11,456 nt of DNA, taken from contig DATKZS010000112.1 in assembly GCA_035527835.1 (NCBI GenBank), positions 1 to 11,456 of the forward strand, given 5' to 3'. The DNA is from DATKZS01 sp035527835 [NCBI: bacterium]. GTDB lineage: Bacteria; RBG-13-61-14. Below, piece after piece: positions 1 to 6,274 of the stretch. Below the pieces are notes generated by a model. It was given only the letters and a program-made list of their open reading frames with translations, searched no databases and was not told where the DNA came from. A program made the translations under genes and the position numbers. Each line of letters starts with the position of its first letter. Position 1 is the first letter of the stretch.

Positions 1-230
1 AAGTATAAGAAAAACGCCAAGACGCCAAGAACGCCAAACGCGATGTTTTTGTTAAATTCTCAAGCCGGCCTCCCGGCAATTTGATCCTTCTTGGCGTTCC
101 CTTCGACGGGTTCGCCAAGCGGGTTGGAGTCAGAGCGATGCGACTTTTCCCGAAGCTTGCCGCCAAGAAACATCCGGTTTTAGTTGGCGAACCTTGGCGC
201 TCTTGGCTTCTTGGCGTTTTTCTTGATGTC
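1..230. repeat. Tandem/inverted repeat island, CGCCAAG family
   Basis: The left arm (11-40) carries three imperfect copies of an 8-9 base unit with core CGCCAAG. The right arm (193-220) carries the complement, core CTTGGCG. Extra copies lie between them in both orientations (about 89-97, 112-119 and 160-167). The stretch contains no credible gene: open frames across it have no ribosome binding site and simply translate the repeat. The same core returns at 8553-8630. Function is unknown; transcribed, it could fold into a long imperfect hairpin downstream of plsY. Confidence 0.75.
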
Positions 231-250
231 TATTTTGGACAAGAGTGTTT

Positions 251-273
251 CGTTGTGCCGTTGTGGCGTTGTG
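251..273. repeat. Three tandem CGTTGTG units
   Basis: CGTTGTG occurs three times with a period of 8 bases (251-257, 259-265, 267-273). No complementary arm is visible nearby. It lies about 30 bases beyond the plsY stop codon and differs in sequence from the adjacent CGCCAAG element, so it looks like a separate, one-armed member of the same architectural class. Confidence 0.65.
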
Positions 274-303
274 TTAAAAACCCTTTCCAGGCCGTCAGCC
301 GCC

Positions 304-912
304 TCATTTTTCCGAAGGTTCACGTTGCACCGGTTTTTCCTCTCCGGCCTTGAGGCGGGCGATGTTTTCGCGGTGGGAGTAGATGACGAGACCGGTGACG
401 AGGAATGCTCCGATGCGGTAGGCCCAGGAGTGGGCGAGGAAGAGGGTTGCGAAGGGGAGGACGGCGGCGGCGACGAGGCTTCCGAGGCTCACGCGGCGGG
501 TGGTGAGGGCAATGGCGGCCCAGACGGCTAGGGCGAGGAGCGCGGCCCAGGGCACAATGGCGAGCATGACGCCGAAGGCGGTGGCCACGCCTTTACCGCC
601 CTTGAAGCGCAGGTAGGGGTTATAGACGTGGGCCAGGACCGCAACGAACCCGGCGGCCATGACGCCGGCGGGGGGCAGGAGCAGGCCGCGGGCCATGATG
701 ACGGGAAGCAAGCCCTTGAGCGCGTCGGCCAGGAACACGGCCACGGCCCACTTGAGGCCGAAGGCGCGGTAAATGTTGGTGGCGCCGATGTTGCCGGAGC
801 CCACGGACCGGAGGTCAACGTCGCTCAGGTAGCGGGCCGCCAGGAGGCCGGAGGGGATGCCGCCGATCAGGATGGCGAAGACGATGGCGAGAATTAGAGT
901 TCCGGGTTCCAT
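304..912 (-). CDS. plsY: Glycerol-3-phosphate acyltransferase PlsY
   Basis: PlsY is the inner-membrane enzyme that transfers an acyl group from acyl-phosphate to sn-glycerol-3-phosphate, giving lysophosphatidate, the first committed step of phospholipid synthesis. The 202-residue protein is almost entirely hydrophobic helices. It shows the family motifs: SVGSGNIGATN at about residues 36-46, the glycine-rich FKGGKGVAT at about 103-111, and a C-terminal SHRENIARL. Length is normal for the family. I chose the ATG at 912 because AAGGAGG sits 8 bases upstream; an in-frame TTG at 939 would add nine residues but lacks such a site. The gene is on the same strand as the tRNA-Pro gene, with a repeat island between them. 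The partner PlsX is not in the window. Confidence 0.95.
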   Translation of the reverse strand: MEPGTLILAIVFAILIGGIPSGLLAARYLSDVDLRSVGSGNIGATNIYRAFGLKWAVAVFLADALKGLLPVIMARGLLLPPAGVMAAGFVAVLAHVYNPYLRFKGGKGVATAFGVMLAIVPWAALLALAVWAAIALTTRRVSLGSLVAAAVLPFATLFLAHSWAYRIGAFLVTGLVIYSHRENIARLKAGEEKPVQREPSEK

Positions 913-948
913 GCTTCCCACCTCCTTAGGCTTGTTCAAAAGGAAGGA

Positions 949-1109
949 ACCGCAGATGAACGCGGATGAACGCAGATTAACCAGAATCCAGAATCAAGAA
1001 GCAAGAATCAAGGGCAGCGCTTCCGGTTTCTTTTTGCAGCCTCTTGCTTCTGGATCCTTGCTTCTTTGCTTTATCTATTATCCGCGTTCATCTGCGTTCA
1101 TCTGCGGCT
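949..1109. repeat. Nested double inverted repeat
   Basis: The outer arms (949-980 and 1080-1109) are complementary arrays of a 10-base unit of type CGCGGATGAA. Inside them are inner arms (981-1013 and about 1040-1069) made of a different 7-base unit of type CAAGAAT/CCAGAAT and its complement. One repeat family is therefore enclosed by another. The island fills the space between tRNA-Pro and plsY and leaves the plsY ribosome binding site intact. No gene is supported here. Confidence 0.85.
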
Positions 1110-1166
1110 AATAAAAAGGCTTGACCTGTTGCAGTTGGATTGATCTTTGGGAAAGGCATAAAAAGA

Positions 1167-1240
1167 TCGGGACGACTGGATTTGAACCAGCGACTTCCTG
1201 CTCCCGAAGCAGGCGCGCTACCAGACTGCGCCACGTCCCG
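1167..1240 (-). tRNA. tRNA-Pro (anticodon CGG)
   Basis: The minus strand folds as a full cloverleaf. The acceptor arms are CGGGACG and CGTCCCG, the D stem is GCGC/GCGC, and the anticodon stem is CCTGC/GCAGG with loop TTCGGGA. The T arm has loop TTCAAAT closed by CTGG/CCAG. The anticodon is CGG at 1206-1204, which reads the proline codon CCG, common in a GC-rich genome. The discriminator base is A, and the 3' CCA is not encoded, so it must be added post-transcriptionally. Five T residues (1164-1160) lie just past the 3' end and may help termination. Confidence 0.96.
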
Positions 1241-1249
1241 ACACCAGAT

Positions 1250-1278
1250 ACTATAGTTTAAGCGGGGGGTGAAGTCAA
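1250..1278 (-). promoter_or_regulatory. Sigma70-type promoter of tRNA-Pro
   Basis: On the minus strand TTGACT (1278-1273) and TATAGT (1255-1250) are separated by exactly 17 bases. The -10 box ends 9 bases before the mature tRNA 5' end, so transcription would begin only a few bases upstream of the tRNA. Each box differs from consensus at one position. Confidence 0.85.
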
Positions 1279-1297
1279 TTGGCGACGCCTCGACCGA

Positions 1298-1996
1298 TCA
1301 GGGGCCGCGCTCAATGGTCTCCTTGCGGTTAGTCGTCCTGGGCGGTGTGGTCCAGCCGGGGGCCAGTCCGCGCCAGACTTCCTTTTCCATGGCCCTCAGC
1401 TCCTTGGAGTTGGCGGCGATTTCGTCGCGGACCTCATCATGGCCGTCGAGGTATTTTGCTCGCTTTGCCTGTTCGTCGGTGCCCCGCGACGACTGATAAT
1501 ACTGGTCCGCGCTGACGCCGTATCTCTGGAAGAGCGCATCGTTCTTGGCGTCTCTCTCCTCTTCATGCTTTTGCAAGTCGGCCTTGGCCTTGACCGGGTC
1601 GTTGCCGTGGGCGTCGAGGATGACGAGGATCTGCTTGTTGCTGGAGATTTGCAGGCTCTGGCGCTCGAGCAGGAGCTGGTAATACTTTTCAGGGGTAAAG
1701 CCGGTTTCCGCGGGCTGGTCGGCGGGATTGGCGGGGGCCGCTGAGCTGCCCGCGCCGGCCGGCTTGTTCTTGGACGCGACCGATTTGGCGGAAGGCGCGG
1801 CCGCGGGTTTTGTATTGGCGGAGCTGGCCGTGGAAGGCTTTGCCGTGGCGGGCTGGGCCGCGGCAGCGGGCTTGGCCGGCTCCGGCTTGGCCTTGGTATC
1901 TTGCGGCTGGGCCTCGGCCAGGAGCGGGCCTAACCAGACGATGAGCACCGCCATGATTTTCAAGGATGTTTTAAGCGGCGAATTCGGGCAATTCAT
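1298..1996 (-). CDS. Secreted Ala/Pro/Lys-rich protein, paralogue of the upstream lipoprotein
   Basis: I do not recognise a named family. The 232-residue protein starts with a Sec-type signal peptide: hydrophobic core at about residues 14-27, likely cut after AEA at residue 29. A disordered Ala/Pro/Lys/Ser-rich linker follows (about 30-98). The C-terminal helical domain (about 99-215) begins TPEKYYQLLLERQ. This domain aligns by eye with the neighbouring lipoprotein (2157-3005): PEKYYQLLLER against PDKYWQIMIER, LFQRYGVSADQYY against VFTKNGLSMGQNFY, then charged helices ending in an EL-rich stretch. The start is supported by AGGTGG about 5 bases upstream. It is probably exported to the periplasm and follows the lipoprotein gene on the same strand about 160 bases downstream, with a hairpin between. 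Function unknown. Confidence 0.8.
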   Translation of the reverse strand: MNCPNSPLKTSLKIMAVLIVWLGPLLAEAQPQDTKAKPEPAKPAAAAQPATAKPSTASSANTKPAAAPSAKSVASKNKPAGAGSSAAPANPADQPAETGFTPEKYYQLLLERQSLQISSNKQILVILDAHGNDPVKAKADLQKHEEERDAKNDALFQRYGVSADQYYQSSRGTDEQAKRAKYLDGHDEVRDEIAANSKELRAMEKEVWRGLAPGWTTPPRTTNRKETIERGP

Positions 1997-2037
1997 TTTT
2001 CCACCTGTCCGCCCGGCCGGAGTGGCCGTTGATAAAG

Positions 2038-2073
2038 CGCCGCGAAACCCCGGGGTATCGGGGTTTCGCGGCG
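2038..2073. terminator. 14 bp perfect hairpin between the paralogue genes
   Basis: CGCCGCGAAACCCC (2038-2051) pairs perfectly with 2060-2073 across an 8-base loop. On the minus strand it follows the end of the lipoprotein gene and is trailed only by CTTTATC, not a full T tract. It could be a terminator, an attenuator that lowers expression of the downstream paralogue, or an mRNA-stabilising stem. The hairpin is certain from sequence; its role is not. Confidence 0.5.
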
Positions 2074-2156
2074 GCGGTCATACGCGCAAGGAACGCTTCG
2101 ATAAATTTACCGGCCGTGGCCTCATTGCCGGGCGCGCGGCCGCGGCCTCGCCTGGT

Positions 2157-3005
2157 TCAAGGATTAGGCGCTGCCGGCGCGGTCGCTCCGGGCGCCGGCG
2201 CCGGTGTTGACGGCTGCATTGGCGCGGGCGCGGGCGGCGTCATGCCAGGCGCCGGCGGCCGCGGGGCCGTTCCGGGCTGCGGCGCGTTTCCGGGCATACC
2301 AGGCATCCCCGGTCCACCGGGCATGGTCCTGCCGGGACCGTGCGGGCGTCCCCCTGGCCCGCCGCGCTCGCCCTTCATGCGCTCGTCGCGTCCGGTGTAT
2401 TGCATGAGTTCTTGTCTCAGGTCATTCATCTCATCGCGCAGGGCTTTGTATTTTAGCTCCAGCTCGGGATGGTCCTTGATATACTGGCTGCGCTCCTGGA
2501 GCACGGTGACCCGGTCCGGCCCGTTGGGATAGAAATTCTGGCCCATGCTGAGCCCGTTCTTGGTAAAGACCTCCTGGCTCTTCTGCTGCACGGACTTTTT
2601 CAGCTCCATGATCTCGGGAGTGGCCTTGTCCGCCTCGTTCGGATACTTTTTATAGACGGCGATCATGTCCTGGTAGTACTGCTTGGTCACATCCAGGCGC
2701 TCGATCATGATCTGCCAGTACTTATCCGGGGAGATCGGGGTATAGGTGCGGGACTGCATGGGATTCACTCCAGGCGGCTGGCCGGGTTGGCCGGGCTGGG
2801 CCGGTATTGCAGGCTGAGTGGGAGGAGTGGTTGTGGCCTCCGGGCCGGGTTGGGTCGGAGCGGGCTGCTCCGTCCCTGGCTGCTGTTCCCCGCCCGGCGC
2901 CGGCTTCTGCTCCGGCTTGTTGCATGACGAGCTACAGGACGAGATCCCCAGCAAGATCATGGCGACCAGTGCTGAAACGCATAGACCTGAAATTAGCCTC
3001 TTCAT
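2157..3005 (-). CDS. Pro/Gly-rich lipoprotein of unknown function
   Basis: The N-terminus is a lipoprotein signal: MKR, a hydrophobic core, then the lipobox ISSC with the lipidated cysteine at residue 24. A Pro/Gln/Thr/Gly-rich linker (about 29-87) leads to a helical domain starting SPDKYWQIMIERLD and ending near ELMQYTGRDERM. A C-terminal Gly/Pro/Met/Ala tail of about 75 residues closes the protein. The middle domain is paralogous to that of the downstream secreted protein (1298-1996). I chose the ATG at 3005 because it gives a compact signal peptide; the in-frame ATG at 3020 would add five residues and lacks a ribosome binding site. Neither start has a strong one, though GGGGG lies upstream of 3005. 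Two near-consensus promoters lie about 100-150 bases upstream. I expect a membrane-anchored periplasmic or outer-membrane protein; no function can be assigned. Confidence 0.82.
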   Translation of the reverse strand: MKRLISGLCVSALVAMILLGISSCSSSCNKPEQKPAPGGEQQPGTEQPAPTQPGPEATTTPPTQPAIPAQPGQPGQPPGVNPMQSRTYTPISPDKYWQIMIERLDVTKQYYQDMIAVYKKYPNEADKATPEIMELKKSVQQKSQEVFTKNGLSMGQNFYPNGPDRVTVLQERSQYIKDHPELELKYKALRDEMNDLRQELMQYTGRDERMKGERGGPGGRPHGPGRTMPGGPGMPGMPGNAPQPGTAPRPPAPGMTPPAPAPMQPSTPAPAPGATAPAAPNP

Positions 3006-3105
3006 TGTTCTTACCCCCATAGAAAACCATTGTCGTCAATAAAACTTAGTCCGCAAAAGGCTTTAAAAAGTTCCGCCCCGAGGGGCTCCCTCATCATTGC
3101 GGGAG

Positions 3106-3134
3106 ATTATATTTCCCTTTCCGGAATGGGTCAA
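3106..3134 (-). promoter_or_regulatory. Sigma70-type promoter P1 for the lipoprotein gene
   Basis: On the minus strand TTGACC (3134-3129) and a perfect TATAAT (3111-3106) are spaced by 17 bases. The expected transcript would have a leader of roughly 95 bases before the ATG at 3005. Confidence 0.8.
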
Positions 3135-3145
3135 CTCAAGGAAAG

Positions 3146-3175
3146 ATTATATAACACAATGGGAAGCAGTGACAA
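3146..3175 (-). promoter_or_regulatory. Sigma70-type promoter P2 for the lipoprotein gene
   Basis: On the minus strand TTGTCA (3175-3170) and a perfect TATAAT (3151-3146) are spaced by 18 bases. It lies 40 bases upstream of P1 in the same orientation. The rest of the 3006-3247 intergenic stretch holds no other gene or clear terminator. Confidence 0.65.
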
Positions 3176-3247
3176 CCCGGCGGAGTTAGCGGCAAGCATC
3201 CGGGGTTCGGGCGGTCGGCGCTAAGCGTTCTATCGCGCCAAAGGATT

Positions 3248-4642
3248 TTAGGACCCGCCCCCGGAAGGATCCGAGCCGTCCCGGATCATGGCGGCGAGGT
3301 CTTTTGCGATGATTTCCTGGAAAGAGGTCCCGGCCCTGGCTTCCACGGCGCGCTTTCTCAGGTAATAGAAGGCAAAGCCCAGGCCGAACCATGCGAGGAA
3401 TGGCAGGGCCCAGAGCTTGAGGTCGGCCAGGAGGATGATGATCAGGAGGGCGGAGGTGATGATTCCGATGCCCGGTGCGATGTAGAGCATTTTTCCGCGC
3501 AGGCGGAATCCGGGCCGGTTGTAGAGGGCGGGGGCCTTTTTGGGCAGGAGCATGGCGGAGATCATGGAGGGGATGAAGATGACCATGCCGCCGATGGTGG
3601 CGTAGGAGGCAAAGGTCTTGATCCCGGCGTTTGCGAGCACGGCGATGACCGATCCGGCCCAGAGGATGGCGAGGAAAATGACCGGGGTGCCGAACCTCCC
3701 GGTACGGGCGAGCGCCGGCGGTATGATGCCGTCCCTGGCCACCACCATGAGCGACTTGGTGGCCCACATAAAGGTTGCGTTCAAGGTGGTGCTGAAGGCG
3801 AAGATGGCGCCGCCGATCAGGAAGAAGAGGAACCAGGGCCGGGAGAGGAACACGCGGGCGGGCTGGGTGAGGTTGGCGTTTTCCATTGCGGTCCAGGAAT
3901 GAAAATCAATGTTGCCGAGCGCGGCCACCGCGACCAGGATGTAAAGCACGCTGACCAGGGGGATCGAGATGAGCAGCGAGAGCGGGATGTCGCGCGAAGG
4001 CCGCTTGATTTCGGCGCCCAGCTCGATCACTGAGTTCGAGCCTTGCAGGGCAAAGGTGAGGATGCAGGCGGCCAGGACGAACCCGCCGAGGCCGTGGGGC
4101 AGGGGCGGGACAAAGTTGGTCGGGTCCACGCTGGCAAGCCCGATCCCGCCGAACGCGATCAGCGCCGCGATCAGCACCACCACCATCAGCGCCTGCGCCG
4201 ACGCCGCGATCTCGATGCCGACGACGTTGACCAGGAAGAAGATGGTGAGCAGGCCGATGGCGGCGGGCTTGAACGGCAGCCCCGGCCAGACCGATTGGAG
4301 GTAGCGCACGCATTCGGTGGCGTACATGGGCAGCGCGCCGAAGACCAGCCCAATGGCGTAGCACCACACCCCCACCGTGGCCCACAGGGGGGAGAAGAGG
4401 CGCGAGGGGTAACGGTAAGTGCCGCCCACCGTGGGCATGGCCGAGCCCAGCATGCCCACCGTCATCATGATGAACACGATGGGAACCGCCGCCGCCGCGA
4501 ACGCCAGCGGCACCGACGGACCCGTGAAGCTGGCCGCCAGCGCGGTGAGCGAAAAAATCCCGGCCCCCACCGTGGTCCCGACCTCGATCGCCACCAGGTC
4601 GCCAAGCCCCAGCACCTTTTTCAGTCCGAACTCGCCGCTCAT
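3248..4642 (-). CDS. APC-superfamily amino acid permease
   Basis: This is an inner-membrane amino acid/polyamine/organocation (APC) family transporter of 464 residues with about twelve hydrophobic helices. The N-terminal helix carries the family's substrate-site signature GTTVGAGIF at about residues 22-30. The loop after a middle helix has the typical ELGAEIKRPSRDIP motif. The short charged C-terminal tail (from about RKRAVEARAG) is probably cytoplasmic. I chose the ATG at 4642 because AAGGAGG lies 4 bases upstream; an in-frame ATG at 4669 would add nine residues without such a site. Substrate cannot be read from the sequence. It is transcribed alone, away from trmO, with a repeat in the shared upstream region. 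Confidence 0.92.
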   Translation of the reverse strand: MSGEFGLKKVLGLGDLVAIEVGTTVGAGIFSLTALAASFTGPSVPLAFAAAAVPIVFIMMTVGMLGSAMPTVGGTYRYPSRLFSPLWATVGVWCYAIGLVFGALPMYATECVRYLQSVWPGLPFKPAAIGLLTIFFLVNVVGIEIAASAQALMVVVLIAALIAFGGIGLASVDPTNFVPPLPHGLGGFVLAACILTFALQGSNSVIELGAEIKRPSRDIPLSLLISIPLVSVLYILVAVAALGNIDFHSWTAMENANLTQPARVFLSRPWFLFFLIGGAIFAFSTTLNATFMWATKSLMVVARDGIIPPALARTGRFGTPVIFLAILWAGSVIAVLANAGIKTFASYATIGGMVIFIPSMISAMLLPKKAPALYNRPGFRLRGKMLYIAPGIGIITSALLIIILLADLKLWALPFLAWFGLGFAFYYLRKRAVEARAGTSFQEIIAKDLAAMIRDGSDPSGGGS

Positions 4643-4671
4643 CCGGCCTCCTTCCCTCCGCGTGATCAAGA

Positions 4672-4701
4672 ATTATAGCGTGATTCCATGGGGGCGGGCA
4701 A
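4672..4701 (-). promoter_or_regulatory. Probable promoter of the APC permease gene
   Basis: On the minus strand TATAAT (4677-4672) is preceded at 18 bases by TTGCCC (4701-4696). It would give a leader of roughly 20-25 bases before the ATG at 4642. The -10 box is perfect but the -35 box is only partly consensus. Confidence 0.55.
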
Positions 4702-4728
4702 TGGGGCCTATCAACAAAGCAAAGAAAA

Positions 4729-4809
4729 TAACCACGGATGAACACGGATGAACACAGATATTTTTTCTCTCTCTTTAATCAGTGTTCATCTGTGTTCATC
4801 CGTGGTTAT
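4729..4809. repeat. Inverted repeat, GGATGAACAC decamer family
   Basis: The left arm (about 4729-4760) is three imperfect copies of the 10-base unit GGATGAACAC. The right arm (about 4779-4809) is its near-perfect complement, and the spacer is a short T/C-rich stretch. It sits between the divergent permease and trmO genes. The unit is closely related to the outer arms of the element at 949-1109, differing mainly at A versus G. Confidence 0.88.
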
Positions 4810-4862
4810 CAAAAATCGGCCGTTCATGTTAAGAAAAGAACAAAGAACGAGGAGAAAGCGGG

Positions 4863-5357
4863 ATGGAAAAAATCGAGCTGACTCCGATCGGGGTCATTCA
4901 CTCGCCGTTTCGGGAGCCCGGGGAAACTCCGATCCAGGCGGCGCATTCGGGCGGGGCCGAGGCCACGGTCGAGATCTACGAAAAATACGCCGAGGGTCTG
5001 GACGATCTTGACGGGTTCGACTGCATCTGGATCCTCTGGTACTCGCACCGGGCCGGGCCCTCGCCGCTCAAGGTCGTGCCTTACATGGACACCAGGCAGC
5101 GCGGGGTTTTCGCCACCCGCGCTCCGTCGCGGCCCAACCCCATCGGCCTCTCCCGCGTGAGGCTCAAAAGGCGCGAGCACAATAAACTCGTGGTCAGCGG
5201 CGTAGACATGATTGAGGGCACGCCCGTGCTCGACCTCAAGCCCTACATCAGCGCCATTGACGCCTCGCCCGGCTGCGAGCGCGACGGCTGGCTCGCGGGC
5301 CGGAACATGAAAAAACGCGCCGACAACCGCTTCGCCAAAAAGCCGCGCGGGTCTTAA
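4863..5357 (+). CDS. trmO: tRNA (t6A37) N6-methyltransferase TrmO (TsaA family)
   Basis: TrmO uses S-adenosylmethionine to methylate N6-threonylcarbamoyladenosine at position 37 of certain tRNAs, tuning decoding of ACN/ACY codons. The 164-residue protein carries the family landmarks: the N-terminal IGVIHSPF (residues 9-16), the signature DTRQRGVFATRAPSRPNPIG (76-95), and DLKPYI (124-129). It is the short, single-domain form; the Escherichia coli enzyme has an extra C-terminal domain. The start is supported by GAGGAG about 9 bases upstream. Older annotations call this family TsaA or YaeB/VirR. It is followed 43 bases later on the same strand by a small membrane protein gene, with no clear functional link. 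Confidence 0.92.
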   Translation: MEKIELTPIGVIHSPFREPGETPIQAAHSGGAEATVEIYEKYAEGLDDLDGFDCIWILWYSHRAGPSPLKVVPYMDTRQRGVFATRAPSRPNPIGLSRVRLKRREHNKLVVSGVDMIEGTPVLDLKPYISAIDASPGCERDGWLAGRNMKKRADNRFAKKPRGS

Positions 5358-5400
5358 GCCATAAGACGGTGCGGCCTGACAGAGCTGGCTGAGGGGACCC

Positions 5401-5703
5401 ATGAAAAAAACACAGGTCAATTTCTGGCTGGAACTGAGCATGTTCTTGTGCGGGTCATTACTTGCTGTAACGGGCCTTATCCAGAGGTACGTGCTTCCGG
5501 CCGGTCAAGGACGGCGGGGGGCTGGTGCGGAAACCCTGCTGGGGTGGACCCGGCATGATTTTGGAGACCTTCATTTCTATGTCGCGACCGTGCTGGTGGT
5601 CCTGCTCGCAGTGCACATCGTTTTGCACTGGAGTTGGATCAAGTGCCGCTTCCGGGAGCTGCGCCCTGGTCCGGAGCAGGACGGCGAATGCGGCCGAACC
5701 TGA
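5401..5703 (+). CDS. Small DUF4405-like membrane protein
   Basis: The 100-residue protein has two membrane helices (about residues 9-31 and 59-80). Its pattern matches DUF4405: NFWLELSMF near the start, GLIQRYVLP after helix 1, and histidines at 52, 58, 72 and 76 around helix 2. In this cytochrome b-like family, helix histidines of this kind are often taken as heme ligands; whether they bind heme here is inference. GAGGGG lies 4-5 bases before the start. The last 22 codons or so overlap the 3' end of the convergent membrane protein gene (5639-6103). It may be co-transcribed with trmO. Confidence 0.8.
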   Translation: MKKTQVNFWLELSMFLCGSLLAVTGLIQRYVLPAGQGRRGAGAETLLGWTRHDFGDLHFYVATVLVVLLAVHIVLHWSWIKCRFRELRPGPEQDGECGRT

Positions 5704-6103
5704 CCAGGAAAAAGCCGCCGATGGCGGCGAGGGCCCCGTCGCCCAGATAGATGACGCGCGGCAGGTGATAGATAAGGCCGCTGATCGCGCAGGTCGCGGC
5801 CATGACCAGGAGCATGATCCCGCTGAGCCGCGCCCAGCTCCGGTAGCGGCCCGGGTCATTGGCCGCGAGCAGGAAGGAAGCGCCGAGCCAGGCGTAGAGG
5901 ATGCCGGTGGTGCGGAGCATGTAAGCGAGCAGCGAAGACGATGCCCAAAGGTCCGGAAAGCGGCCATGGGCGATGGCGCGCATGAACCATCCGGCCAGGG
6001 GCAGGGGCGTGAACAACATGCACAGGCTTGCGGCCAGGAAGATGACTCCCGTCACCAGCAGCAGGAGATGGAGCAAGGGATCAATAAAATGGTCATCGTT
6101 CAT
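5639..6103 (-). CDS. Four-helix integral membrane protein, unknown family
   Basis: I do not recognise a named family. The 154-residue protein has four predicted membrane helices at about residues 10-31, 56-81, 90-113 and 117-135, then a hydrophilic Arg/Pro/Gly tail. There is no signal peptide and no obvious catalytic motif. GGGAGGG lies a little upstream of the ATG at 6103. The 65-base overlap with the convergent DUF4405-like gene covers only the tail after helix 4. It is transcribed away from the MEMO gene; the 6104-6274 gap between them shows no strong promoter. Confidence 0.75.
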   Translation of the reverse strand: MNDDHFIDPLLHLLLLVTGVIFLAASLCMLFTPLPLAGWFMRAIAHGRFPDLWASSSLLAYMLRTTGILYAWLGASFLLAANDPGRYRSWARLSGIMLLVMAATCAISGLIYHLPRVIYLGDGALAAIGGFFLVRFGRIRRPAPDQGAAPGSGT

Positions 6104-6274
6104 TGGCCCGCCCTCCCGGATTCAGGCCTCCTCCCAGGCCCCCCTCTAATCTACCATGATTCCTTCCGCCCCGCGCAATTGCAACGGCGTCTTTTAATCA
6201 ACGTTGCCATCAGGTACAATGGTTAGGGCGGATGGGCGATACATCTGACGGGCCTCTATCAGGGAGGGAGTGCC

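Noticed and set aside
81-531. Plus-strand open frames over the left repeat and the end of plsY
   Set aside because: They translate the CGCCAAG repeat and the plsY antisense; no start signal or recognisable protein.
857-1111. 84-codon plus-strand open frame over 949-1109
   Set aside because: Most of it is translated inverted repeat; such peptides arise wherever the element occurs and do not imply a gene.
2029-2532. Long plus-strand open frame opposite the lipoprotein and hairpin
   Set aside because: It is antisense to the Pro/Gly-rich tail; the product is low-complexity Gly/Ala/Pro with no start signal. It is a by-product of GC-rich third positions.
3073-3088. GCCCC-GA-GGGGC stem followed by T residues in the lipoprotein leader as an attenuator
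   Set aside because: The effective stem is only about 4 bp and the T run starts six bases after it; too weak to call.
4043-4678. 211-codon plus-strand open frame opposite the permease
   Set aside because: The product is dominated by Arg/His/Gln/Asp without fold-like pattern, while the minus strand encodes a clear APC permease with motifs and helices.
6191-6220. TACAAT (6215-6220) as a MEMO promoter
   Set aside because: The -10 is good but no recognisable -35 sits at a usable distance; left uncalled.
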